The translations under genes were made by a program, and so were the position numbers. The notes beneath the pieces are model-generated. The model did no database searches. It worked only from the letters and a program-made list of their open reading frames with translations, and had not been told where the DNA came from. From Mycobacterium sp. DL440 (GTDB lineage: Bacteria > Actinomycetota > Actinomycetes > Mycobacteriales > Mycobacteriaceae): 64,000 nucleotides of DNA. Below are positions 1 through 7,553 of this stretch, in pieces; the stretch's first letter is position 1; each line of letters opens with the position of its first letter. The stretch is from the NCBI RefSeq assembly GCF_011745145.1, contig NZ_CP050191.1:3675327-3739326 (forward strand), read 5' to 3'.

Positions 1-111
1 GAATTCGGTCGTTGCAGTAACGGTTGAATAACCGCCACACGTGTCACTTGAGTCCCATCAGTAACTAGATAGTTTCGGGTTCAGACGTGCAAGCAACCGA
101 TTGGGAGAACC

Positions 112-768
112 ATGATCTTCACCTGGAAAGCTGTTTCCACCAGCATGATCGCGGCCGCCGGCGTTGTCCCGGTCGCGTTGGCCCTCAGCGCCGCAGCGAA
201 CGCCGAACCGGTGGCCCCGGCCCCGATCCCGGCGCCGAACCTGCCGATCGTCAACCAACTCGCCGGCGTGCCGGCCGTCGCCCCGCAACTGCTGCAGGGT
301 GTGAGCTCCGCGTTGACCGGCACCCCAGCCGCCGCACCGGCTCCGGTTCCGTCGGCCACCGCCTCGGTGACGCTGCCGCAGTCACCCACGGCCGTCTCGC
401 CGGCCGCAGCCAATGCCCCCCTGGGATCTCTGATGCCGGGCTTACCCACCGCACCGGCTGCGGTACCGACAGTTCCGGCCGCGACCGCACCTGTCTCGGG
501 CCCGGCTTCCCTGATCCCCTCGGCCGAGCTGACTATCCCGCAGGTGCCCGGGATGCCCTTCCCGCTGCCGCAGAAGGTGAACATCCCGGGTGATCTGGCC
601 TCGCTGGCTCCGGTTGCGGCTCAGACAGCCCTGCCCGCCGCGGCGGCCCCATTGGCCCCGGCAGCGGCGGCAGCTCCGGCTGTTGTCGCTCCCGCCGCTG
701 CAGCTCCGGCTGCCCTCAACCCCGAGGTCGCGGCGCTGGCTCCGCTGTTCACCGCCGGCCTGCCCTGA
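112..768 (+). CDS. Exported Ala/Pro-rich host protein
   Basis: 218-residue protein with an N-terminal signal peptide (hydrophobic stretch about residues 8-28, likely cleavage after Ala-Asn-Ala near residue 31), followed by a low-complexity Ala/Pro/Val chain to the C-terminus with no recognised domain. It ends LAPLFTAGLP. A GGGAG ribosome binding site sits a few bases before the ATG. The 16-nt leader at 99-114 is nearly identical to that of the next gene (797-812), so the two are probably duplicates in one operon, 41 bp apart. Exported to the cell envelope or medium; molecular function unknown. Outside the phage module, so a host gene. Confidence 0.85.
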   Translation: MIFTWKAVSTSMIAAAGVVPVALALSAAANAEPVAPAPIPAPNLPIVNQLAGVPAVAPQLLQGVSSALTGTPAAAPAPVPSATASVTLPQSPTAVSPAAANAPLGSLMPGLPTAPAAVPTVPAATAPVSGPASLIPSAELTIPQVPGMPFPLPQKVNIPGDLASLAPVAAQTALPAAAAPLAPAAAAAPAVVAPAAAAPAALNPEVAALAPLFTAGLP

Positions 769-809
769 TACCCGAACCGGTCTGACCGCCCGAAACGATT
801 GGGAAAGCC

Positions 810-1853
810 ATGTCACCGCGTATGTCCCTGAAAACAATGTTCGGCACCGCCGCTGCAATCGGGTCCACCACCCTGTTGCTGTTCAGCAGCGCCGTAGCGA
901 ATGCCGATCCGGCACCGCTGCCGATCGACGCGGTGCAGGCACCCGGTCTGCCGGCGATGGAGGGCCTGAGCCCGATCATCCAGCAGGCCGCGGCCGACCC
1001 CGGGGGCGCCGTGCAGCTGTTGATGGCGGCCGCGCAGGCGTTCGCCGCCAACAAATCGGAATCGGCTGAATCCCGCAACGTCGCGACGGCGGTCAACCAC
1101 TTCGCGGCACAGCCCGTCGCCGCACCCGAGCATGTTCCTGCTCTGGGCGCCGGCGGCGACGCTCACCTGCCGATGGGTGTCGACCCGGCCCACGCGGCCG
1201 GGCCGGCCCCTGAGGCGCTGCCGGCTCCGGCTCCGGCTCCCGAAGCCGCACCTGCTCCGGCCCCCGCTCCGGTTGCACAGGCAGCGGCACCGGCTCCCGA
1301 GGCGGCGCCCGCGCCCGCTCCCGGGGCTGTTCCGGCGGCGGCAACGATCCCAGCCCCTGATGCTGCGCCGGCACCGGCACCTGCTCCGGCACCTGAAGCC
1401 GCCCCGGCGGGCGCCCCGGCTCCCGCCCCGGGCTTCGGGCCCGACGCGCCGACGACACAGGACTTCATGTACCCGTCGATCAGCAACGGCTGCCTCAAGG
1501 ACGGCGGAAACGTTCTGGCGACGGCGATCTCAGTGGCCGGCCCGGCCACAATCCCGCTGCCCGGCCCGAAGCCCGGCCAGACCGCGTACGTGTTCACCGC
1601 GATCGGCACCCCGGGCCCCGCTGCCCAGCAGAAGCTCCCGCTGAACGCCACCTGGGTGAACCTGACCACCGGCAAGTCCGGAAGCGTGACGCTCACACCG
1701 CGCCCCGATCTCAACCCCGAGGGGCCGACCACGCTGACCGCGATCGCCGACACCGGCTCCGGCAGCATCATGACGACGGTCTTCGGCCAGGTCACCACGA
1801 CCGAGAAGCAGTGCCAGTTCATGCCGACCATCGGATCCACGGTGGTGCCCTGA
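810..1853 (+). CDS. Exported Pro/Ala-rich protein with C-terminal folded domain
   Basis: 347 residues. Signal peptide to about residue 33 (Ala-Asn-Ala before Asp-Pro-Ala), a helical-looking Ala-rich segment (about 45-100), a long Pro-Ala repeat spacer (about 130-215), then a folded C-terminal domain (about 215-347). That domain has one Cys at each end (SNGCLKDGG and KQCQFMP), which could form a disulfide. The spacer suggests a domain held away from the cell surface. Paired with the upstream gene by a matching leader, and followed by a perfect terminator. Host gene; function unknown. Confidence 0.87.
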   Translation: MSPRMSLKTMFGTAAAIGSTTLLLFSSAVANADPAPLPIDAVQAPGLPAMEGLSPIIQQAAADPGGAVQLLMAAAQAFAANKSESAESRNVATAVNHFAAQPVAAPEHVPALGAGGDAHLPMGVDPAHAAGPAPEALPAPAPAPEAAPAPAPAPVAQAAAPAPEAAPAPAPGAVPAAATIPAPDAAPAPAPAPAPEAAPAGAPAPAPGFGPDAPTTQDFMYPSISNGCLKDGGNVLATAISVAGPATIPLPGPKPGQTAYVFTAIGTPGPAAQQKLPLNATWVNLTTGKSGSVTLTPRPDLNPEGPTTLTAIADTGSGSIMTTVFGQVTTTEKQCQFMPTIGSTVVP

Positions 1854-1877
1854 CCACACCATATGAATGGGGAAACG

Positions 1878-1920
1878 AAATTCCCGGTCGCTTGCCTCAT
1901 GGCTCGCGACCGGGAATTTT
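1878..1920 (+). terminator. Intrinsic terminator of the host two-gene operon
   Basis: A perfect 14-bp inverted repeat, AAATTCCCGGTCGC and its complement, surrounds a 14-nt loop and runs into TTTTGTTT. It lies 25 bp after the stop of the second exported-protein gene. Confidence 0.93.
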
Positions 1921-2188
1921 GTTTGGGCTGTATGTCTGGGGCCTAGTAGGCCATGAAAAGGATCAATGCCAGCCCAGGGTCCAGGGCGGTCTAACTTGAT
2001 CAATTATCGTGTTGTGGCCCAACATGATTAGCGATGCAAGGTCGATAGCCGTCTATCTGCATCCAGGCGTATCGTCTTCGTTTCTGCGGGGAAAATACGG
2101 GCGCAACCGCAAGCCGCACCACCCGGCCAGTCGCCGAACGATAGGCAAACTGTCACCCGCGTTAACTCGGTGTCGTACGATCCTGCCC
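1921..2188. other. Gene-free host/prophage border region
   Basis: No convincing gene between the host terminator and the ATG at 2189. It holds a short palindrome GGCCTAGTAGGCC (1940-1952) and, at its right end, a -10 box TACGAT (2176-2181) for the next gene. Host genes lie to the left and phage lysis genes to the right, so the left attachment site is most likely here. The matching right site is outside the window, so it cannot be confirmed. Confidence 0.5.
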
Positions 2189-2485
2189 ATGTACAGGGGG
2201 TTCACAGCCGCGTGTCTGATCGCCGGCGCGTTGGCCGCGTCTGCCATCAGCCTCGCCGCGCCAGCCTCGGCTGGGTGCGAGACGCAGCCGTTCGCGCAGT
2301 ACTGCGACGGTCCGATCCGGCCAGACGGCACATGGGATCGGTGCTTCTCCAGCCAGCCGCAACTGACTTATGGCCAGTTCGGACAAGCCACGGGTGTCGT
2401 GCCATCAGTTGGGCGTTGCTACCCCGTCGACCCCAACAACTTCCCGCCGACGCCTCTCGGTCAACCGCCGTACCACATCGATTAG
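2189..2485 (+). CDS. Small secreted protein with CDxPxxxDGxW motif
   Basis: 98 residues: signal peptide of about 28 residues ending Ala-Ser-Ala, then a mature part rich in Cys, Pro and Gly with the motif CDGPIRPDGTW. Small secreted proteins with this motif are common in mycobacteria and their phages, and a related one is encoded at 59849-60232. The start was chosen because TACGAT ends 7 nt before the ATG and the signal peptide begins there, so the mRNA is probably leaderless. It converges on the lysis genes. Host or phage ownership is unclear. Function unknown. Confidence 0.8.
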   Translation: MYRGFTAACLIAGALAASAISLAAPASAGCETQPFAQYCDGPIRPDGTWDRCFSSQPQLTYGQFGQATGVVPSVGRCYPVDPNNFPPTPLGQPPYHID

Positions 2486-2580
2486 CGCCGGTTCCGCCAC
2501 GCCAGGCTGAACGCTGCGGCGACGCTCACCGTGCTGTAGCTGATGCCGGCCCAGACCATGGCCCAGGCGGCAGCGTTCAC
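2482..2580 (-). CDS. Membrane microprotein after lysB
   Basis: A 32-residue open frame starting GTG two bases after the lysB stop. It reads as one transmembrane helix (about residues 3-27, rich in Ala, Val, Trp) followed by a basic tail WRNRR. Position as the last gene of the lysis cassette suggests a lysis accessory role (antiholin or pinholin-like), but that is inference. Its stop overlaps the stop of the opposing gene by 3 bases. Short length limits confidence. Confidence 0.5.
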   Translation of the reverse strand: MNAAAWAMVWAGISYSTVSVAAAFSLAWRNRR

Positions 2581-2582
2581 GG

Positions 2583-3482
2583 TCAGGCCGCTGCGGGTGC
2601 CGCGGCGATGGCGCCGAGGTGGTCGACGGCGTACTGGATCCCGGTCCGGCCGTCAGCGTGCACCGGCCGCCATTCGTAGGTGATGTGCGGGGCGGTCGGC
2701 GGGTTCTGCGCGACGAACTGCAGGGCGATGGTGATCGACTTGCCGAGCGCCACCACGTTCAGCGGTTTGGCCAGCAGCTCCAACACCTGCTCGGCCAGGC
2801 CGCCTTTGCCGGTCAACGCGGCGAGGACCGCGGTGGCCGCGTTGATGTCGAGGCCGAGCTGGACGGCGGCCATGTAGCAGGCGGTGATGTTGTCGCCGGC
2901 CTGTTTGTCGAGCACCTTCGGTCCGGCGGGCACCTGGCCGTACATGTCGCCCTCGTTGATGATGTCGACCACTGTGTCCGGAGTATTGGTGAGACGCTTC
3001 GCAGCGATGCCGCGCCCGGCGGAGTGGAGCAGCCCGGGCCCGCTGTGGTTCTCTTCGCGCATCGGGTTGCCGACAGTGACTCCGCCGATGAAGTTGTGCC
3101 GCAGGTGATAGAGCCGGCCGCCGGGGGTGATGATCTCCAGCAGCACCCGCGACATGGCTTCGGCGCCCTGCGAGTACCCGACCATCGCGAACGTCTGGAA
3201 TGGGTGCGCCAAGATCCACGCGATGGCCCACTCCACGGCGATCTGGACGGACTCCTCGTAGCTCGGTGCCTTCGGGTCCGGGGAGCCGATGAAGCCGAAC
3301 GACCACGGCGCCTGGACGGGGACCTCGTAGATGGGCGCTTCGAGCGCATCGATTGCTCCGGCCACGATCCACGACGGGTACCCGGTGCCGGGCTTGGCCC
3401 AGGTGCCCGCGAACGTGAGGACCGCGTGCTTGACGAACTCGAGACCCCGGCGGCCCGCCAGCAACTCCGCGAAGCTGGTCAT
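2583..3482 (-). CDS. lysB: Endolysin LysB, mycolyl-arabinogalactan esterase
   Basis: 299-residue alpha/beta hydrolase of the cutinase-like LysB family. These enzymes cut the ester bond between mycolic acids and arabinogalactan, freeing the outer membrane during lysis. The nucleophile elbow GYSQG places the serine at residue 104; Asp179 (INEGDMYGQ) and His288 (AVDHLG) are plausible triad partners. The ATG at 3482 was chosen because it overlaps the stop of the preceding membrane gene (ATGA); the open frame extends upstream but there covers that gene. Third enzyme-associated gene of the lysis cassette after LysA and the DUF3307 protein. Confidence 0.93.
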   Translation of the reverse strand: MTSFAELLAGRRGLEFVKHAVLTFAGTWAKPGTGYPSWIVAGAIDALEAPIYEVPVQAPWSFGFIGSPDPKAPSYEESVQIAVEWAIAWILAHPFQTFAMVGYSQGAEAMSRVLLEIITPGGRLYHLRHNFIGGVTVGNPMREENHSGPGLLHSAGRGIAAKRLTNTPDTVVDIINEGDMYGQVPAGPKVLDKQAGDNITACYMAAVQLGLDINAATAVLAALTGKGGLAEQVLELLAKPLNVVALGKSITIALQFVAQNPPTAPHITYEWRPVHADGRTGIQYAVDHLGAIAAAPAAA

Positions 3483-3871
3483 AGCCACACCACCGCCGCG
3501 ACGTTGATCAGCATGTGCAGCACGTTGTCGGCGATGATCAGCAACCACACCGACAGCCAGTCCGGCCGGTCGGGGCCGTGCCCGGTCGCGGTGTGCGGCG
3601 GCCGGAACGCGTGGGGCGCGAGCTGATTCTTGAACCACACGACGTGCCGGGCCAGCCGGTACCGGTCGATCACGGCGTGCGTCCCGACGATCACCAGCAG
3701 CGCCAGCGGCGACTGCGTGACGAACAGGAAAGGCAGGCCGTACGTGAGTGCGTGAGCGATCGCAGGCCACCACCGCTTGGTCTTCTCCTGGGCCATCCAG
3801 TCGGACTGGATCAGGTAGTCGCCGACCATGTGGGCCAGGCCGGCGGTGGCGATGGCGGCCGCGATGCTCAC
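3479..3871 (-). CDS. DUF3307-like membrane protein, holin candidate
   Basis: 130 residues with about four hydrophobic segments and the DUF3307 signature near the N-terminus (HMVGDYLIQSDWMA). The family is polytopic and in phages often sits between lysA and lysB. A holin or lysis-timing role is inferred from position between the two lysins; no functional residue identifies it. Starts 2 bp after the lysA stop and overlaps lysB by 4 bp. Confidence 0.78.
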   Translation of the reverse strand: MSIAAAIATAGLAHMVGDYLIQSDWMAQEKTKRWWPAIAHALTYGLPFLFVTQSPLALLVIVGTHAVIDRYRLARHVVWFKNQLAPHAFRPPHTATGHGPDRPDWLSVWLLIIADNVLHMLINVAAVVWL

Positions 3872-3873
3872 CG

Positions 3874-5418
3874 CTACTCGCTCGCCTTGAGCGCGTCGGT
3901 GGCCGGGCTGGTGGACTGACCGGCTGCCTTGCGGCGGCCGATCAGATCCTCCATCAGCTCGATCATCACGTCTCCGTGGTCGCGGGTGATGCCGTCGGAG
4001 AACTCGTTGCGCCAGGCGATCTGCTCGGCCGTGGTGACGGTCTGCTCGTCACTGTCGGTGTGGCCGTTCTGCCATGTGTTGTCCGGCTGGACGCGCCCCC
4101 ACGGCCCGCGGGCCGGGTCCTTGACGATGCTGTTGAACGGGCGCGCGAACCGCGAGTAGACGAATCGCCACGGCTGCGGCCAGCCTCCCCGCTTGCCCTC
4201 ATCGGAGGGCGGGAACACGCCGCGGGACTGGGCTTCGAGTTCTTCTGCTGCGGACATGGTGATCTCTCCTGATCCGGTGGTCGGTGGTTCGGTGCCGAGT
4301 AGTTGGCGGAGCTGCCCCGGGGTGCCCCGGAACGCGTTGGCGTCCACCGACTTGCCGGCCACCTGGGCCCGGTCGGTGAACTGCAGAATGTCGGGCGTGC
4401 GGCCGCCGTAGGCGCCCCACAGCGGCGACCGATTGCCCGGGTAGAGCACCGAGGCGTAGCCGGTCCCACCCACGTATTCGGAGCGGATCAAGCCGGGCAC
4501 CTGCGACAGGTCAGGTTTGCCGATCTGCTCCCAGTACCAGTCGGGGATATACGACAGCGCGACCCGCACACCGAGCTTCTCGATCTCGGCCTTGACCGCC
4601 CAGAACTGATACATCGGGCCGGATCCGGCTTCGAAGTCGAGCATGGCCGGAATGCTCTTGTCACCGAGCTGGTCGACGAACAGCCGTGCCTGCGCCGCGG
4701 GATCGCCGGTCCGGACGTAGTGGTAGCCGGCCAGGATCAGGCCGAGCCGCTTGGCGTCGTCGCGGGTCTTGGGCCAGAACGGATCCCGGTAGTTCGCGCC
4801 TTCGGACACCTTGGCCCAGACGAAGTCGAAACCCTCAGCCTTTACGCGGTCGAGGTCCATCACGCCCTGGTGGTTGGAGATGTCGATGCCGTAGGTGACC
4901 GCGTTCGGATCCGGCGCAACCTCAGTCCCATCGTCAACGATCGGCCCGGGCAAGTAGGCCCAGTCGTTCGCATAAGAGGTGTCGTAGACGGACCGCGCCC
5001 GGTCGCCGGTGACGCAACCGTTCGTGCCGTTGGATTCCATTCGGACACCGTCGACCTCGACCCACATGTGCGAGTTCGCTCCGCCGCCCGGCCCGTGGTG
5101 CAGCGCGATCTTTACCGCGGCGTCGGCCGGGAAGTCCCGCGGGTGGGCGACGGTGATGGTGCCGAACGGGCCGCGCTGGCCGACCTCGATGGGCCGCCAC
5201 GATTCGGTGGTGATCCAAGCGCCAGTGGCTGGATCGATGCGGCGCCATTGCATTCCGGCCCCGTAGATCACGCCGTTCAGGGCGTGCGCGGCCAGTGCTG
5301 AGCAGTCGCAGCCCTGACGCACGACGGTCTTCGACCATTCGCCGCCGTACGCGTAGTCATTGCCGACACGTTCACGAAACCGGGCCTTGAGGTACTCGAT
5401 TGCTTCCCGGGTCGGCAT
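3874..5418 (-). CDS. lysA: Endolysin LysA: peptidase plus GH25 muramidase
   Basis: 514-residue peptidoglycan hydrolase. Residues about 1-160 look like an NlpC/P60-type peptidase (QGCDCSA with Cys39, and His117 in ANSHMWVEV). Residues about 175-375 are a glycoside hydrolase family 25 muramidase (YGIDISNHQG with Asp179, and LDFE with Asp261/Glu263). Residues about 388-514 form a third region of unknown fold, presumably cell-wall binding. That region begins with a Met that has its own ribosome binding site (see 4255-4270), so a separate 127-residue C-terminal product is likely. Overlaps its upstream neighbour by ATGA. Confidence 0.93.
   Translation of the reverse strand: MPTREAIEYLKARFRERVGNDYAYGGEWSKTVVRQGCDCSALAAHALNGVIYGAGMQWRRIDPATGAWITTESWRPIEVGQRGPFGTITVAHPRDFPADAAVKIALHHGPGGGANSHMWVEVDGVRMESNGTNGCVTGDRARSVYDTSYANDWAYLPGPIVDDGTEVAPDPNAVTYGIDISNHQGVMDLDRVKAEGFDFVWAKVSEGANYRDPFWPKTRDDAKRLGLILAGYHYVRTGDPAAQARLFVDQLGDKSIPAMLDFEAGSGPMYQFWAVKAEIEKLGVRVALSYIPDWYWEQIGKPDLSQVPGLIRSEYVGGTGYASVLYPGNRSPLWGAYGGRTPDILQFTDRAQVAGKSVDANAFRGTPGQLRQLLGTEPPTTGSGEITMSAAEELEAQSRGVFPPSDEGKRGGWPQPWRFVYSRFARPFNSIVKDPARGPWGRVQPDNTWQNGHTDSDEQTVTTAEQIAWRNEFSDGITRDHGDVMIELMEDLIGRRKAAGQSTSPATDALKASE
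4255..4270 (-). promoter_or_regulatory. Internal ribosome binding site and start in lysA
   Basis: On the minus strand an AGGAG lies exactly 8 nt before an in-frame ATG (Met388 of LysA). Translation from here would give a 127-residue protein ending at 3874, equal to the third domain of the lysin. Most genes in this late operon lack so good a site. Confidence 0.6.
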
Positions 5419-5717
5419 CAGCGGCCACCACTGAACAGGCCACCGAGGTTCGGCAGCCGGCTCACGAACTGCTGAAGCTGCGCGACCGCAGTACTGAGCC
5501 CGTCGAGCCCGGGGATCTTGGCACCAAGCTGATCAGCCAATGCCTTGATGACCTTGTCATCCCACTTCCACGGCGTCGCGCCAGCGAAACGCTCGAGCAA
5601 CCAAGTGCTGGCGGACTCGACATCTTCGCGGTTCGCTGGGTCCTTCACATACTCGACAGCACGATCGAACAGCGCTTTGGCCAGCAGCGATGCGAACACC
5701 GCGAGAAGTTTGTTCAC
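5418..5717 (-). CDS. Hypothetical phage protein before lysA
   Basis: 99 residues from a GTG start; N-terminal 20 residues hydrophobic/amphipathic (NKLLAVFASLLAKALFDRAV), then a charged middle and a Gly-rich end. No family recognised. An upstream extension would add a Cys/Arg-rich segment unlike phage protein and was rejected. Overlaps lysA by ATGA, so it is translationally coupled to the lysis genes; a minor lysis or virion role is possible. Confidence 0.65.
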   Translation of the reverse strand: MNKLLAVFASLLAKALFDRAVEYVKDPANREDVESASTWLLERFAGATPWKWDDKVIKALADQLGAKIPGLDGLSTAVAQLQQFVSRLPNLGGLFSGGR

Positions 5718-5748
5718 GGCGCGAAAGTAGGCCCGCCGGGTGCAACGA

Positions 5749-6456
5749 CTAGGACAGCTCAACCCAGTCGAGTGTCGGCCCGAATCGACGCGGCCCCAAC
5801 AGATCCTTGGACGCCATCACCACGACACCCAACGAGCGATAGCCGGAGCCTTTCGACGCGGTGCCGGTGCTGTCGTTCCATTCGCCGACTCGGCTGCCGT
5901 TGCGGCGCAACGTGTGCACGTTGCCGACGCCCTTGAGGTTGATGGTGTCGCCGGCACCGAACGTGCCACCACTGACCATGACGGTGTTGATGCTGAGGAG
6001 ACGCCGGACGATCCGCAGCGTGGACGAATCCAACTGCACACCAACACCATGGGTGAAACCACTGTTGGAGACCCGGGCGAACACCTGCGTCCTGGGCAGG
6101 TCCCCGGTGATCGACGGGCCGGATCCTTGGGAGCCGACACGGAATTCGAGTTCGTAGTCGTCCCCTGGGGCGACAGCGGCGTTGTACCGGGCATGGGAGG
6201 TCAGCAGCGGCGACGAAACCAGCCCGTCCGGCAGGGCCAGTCGGCACTGGCCGTTGACGATCCCAGCTTTGTACGTGGCCGACGGGCCGTGGTCAGTCCA
6301 GGCGGAGCCGAGGGTGGCCGCGTCGTCGCGGTCAAAAGTGTCCCGTATCCCCGACTTTGACCAGATCAGTGTGGAACCGAGGTAGAGCTTCTGGTAGTCG
6401 ATGCCGCCATGCTTGAGCGCCAGGACCGGATGGGTGCCACCGAAGTTCAGGGGCAT
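5749..6456 (-). CDS. Minor tail protein
   Basis: 235 residues. The N-terminal 35 residues (FGGTHPVLALKHGG, then YLGSTLIW) resemble the short link segment seen in actinophage tail-tip proteins. From RDTFDRDDAATLGSAW onward it reads as a beta-rich, lectin-like domain, a pattern common in the last minor tail genes of these phages. Coupled by ATGA overlap to the gene before it. Probably part of the tail tip and receptor binding; no enzymatic motif seen. Confidence 0.75.
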   Translation of the reverse strand: MPLNFGGTHPVLALKHGGIDYQKLYLGSTLIWSKSGIRDTFDRDDAATLGSAWTDHGPSATYKAGIVNGQCRLALPDGLVSSPLLTSHARYNAAVAPGDDYELEFRVGSQGSGPSITGDLPRTQVFARVSNSGFTHGVGVQLDSSTLRIVRRLLSINTVMVSGGTFGAGDTINLKGVGNVHTLRRNGSRVGEWNDSTGTASKGSGYRSLGVVVMASKDLLGPRRFGPTLDWVELS

Positions 6457-6866
6457 CAGTACACCGCGTACAGCACGGTCGGGTTCGGGGTGATCGCCGC
6501 GTAGTCGGCTGCGGGGATCGGAACGAGTTCGAGGGTGATCGGGTCGCCGTCCTTGTTGCGGGCGGTGACGACACCGACACCGGCCTGGTCCGCGGTGACA
6601 GCATCGTTGTCGAGCTTGGCTGTAGTCACGGCACCATCACCAAGGTTGACGGTCTTGACTCCGCCGGTGGCGATCTTCGGCGACGTCACAGACCCGTCGG
6701 CCAACTTCGGCTCCGTGACCGCACCGTCGGCCAGTTTCGCAGTCTTGACAGCACCGTTGACCAGCGTTGACGGCGCAACCTCAGCGATCTCGGCGTTGAC
6801 CTCCGGCCCCAGCCGCTCCCCCGCCGGTTTCGACGGGTCATAGCCCACGATGATCTGGTCCGCCAT
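6456..6866 (-). CDS. Minor tail protein with GAVTxxKLxDG repeats
   Basis: 136 residues, with about five imperfect copies of a ten-residue unit of the type GAVTEPKLADG between residues 35 and 90. Such repeats form elongated beta structures in phage tail fibres. A TAATCT box (6874-6879) ends 7 nt before the ATG, so it may also have its own leaderless transcript. Overlaps the next tail gene by ATGA. Confidence 0.78.
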   Translation of the reverse strand: MADQIIVGYDPSKPAGERLGPEVNAEIAEVAPSTLVNGAVKTAKLADGAVTEPKLADGSVTSPKIATGGVKTVNLGDGAVTTAKLDNDAVTADQAGVGVVTARNKDGDPITLELVPIPAADYAAITPNPTVLYAVY

Positions 6867-6884
6867 ACCGCGCAGATTATGGGC

Positions 6885-7553
6885 TTAGCGTGCACCCAAC
6901 GCGCGGGCCGCAGCCTTGAAATCAGTGGCCACGTCGCCCGGCTCGAACCCGGCCGGGCGGACCGTCCCCTTGCTGACCGTCTGGGTGGTGCCAGGCTCGG
7001 GCCCGTACAGCTTGTCGAACAGTTTCGTCTGTTCGTGTTGGTCGCGGTCTTCGTTGCCGGTCTGCAGCGATTCGAGCCACAGCTTCTCAGCCTCATCGAG
7101 GATGTCGTGCATGGAGGTGAGGGTGGTCATGGGGTTGGGGTGGCCGTCGCCGCGCAGCCGGGTCCGCAGAGCGCGCCAGTGATCGGCGGCCGCGTAAGCG
7201 AGGGTCATGACAGCAACGTAGGGGCGTTCGGTGCCCCACGTGGCCAGGGCGCGGGCCAACAGTCCGATGGTGTTGTCGGGCATCGTTTCGTCCATCATGG
7301 CGGCCAGGATGCGTTCGTGGTCGTCGGGTGCGATGTGGTTGCGCACGAACAGCGTCGCGTGATGCTGCTGGGCCTGCGGATCGGTAGCAGGGTTGACCGA
7401 CAAAGCGAGGTGCGGGATCGCATCCGGACGTGGCCGGCGCGCCAGGACGGTCCCCACCTCTGGCACTGCGAGCGGCGTGTAGTCCCCCGCCCACGGTGCG
7501 GCCAGCTCGGCGTCACCGAGCATGTCACCGAAACTTGGTGGTGGTTCCCACAT
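6885..7553 (-). CDS. Hypothetical tail-operon protein
   Basis: 222 residues starting MWEPPPSFGDML; soluble, helix-rich, with the segment RLRGDGHPNPMTTL and a long charged C-terminal half. No confident family, but similar proteins occur among minor tail genes of mycobacteriophages. The start overlaps the stop of the upstream gene (ATGA), which rules out the 19-residue extension. Confidence 0.7.
   Translation of the reverse strand: MWEPPPSFGDMLGDAELAAPWAGDYTPLAVPEVGTVLARRPRPDAIPHLALSVNPATDPQAQQHHATLFVRNHIAPDDHERILAAMMDETMPDNTIGLLARALATWGTERPYVAVMTLAYAAADHWRALRTRLRGDGHPNPMTTLTSMHDILDEAEKLWLESLQTGNEDRDQHEQTKLFDKLYGPEPGTTQTVSKGTVRPAGFEPGDVATDFKAAARALGAR

Noticed and set aside
1940..1952. GGCCTAGTAGGCC as the attachment core
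   Set aside because: A short palindrome alone is not evidence; the partner site is outside the window.
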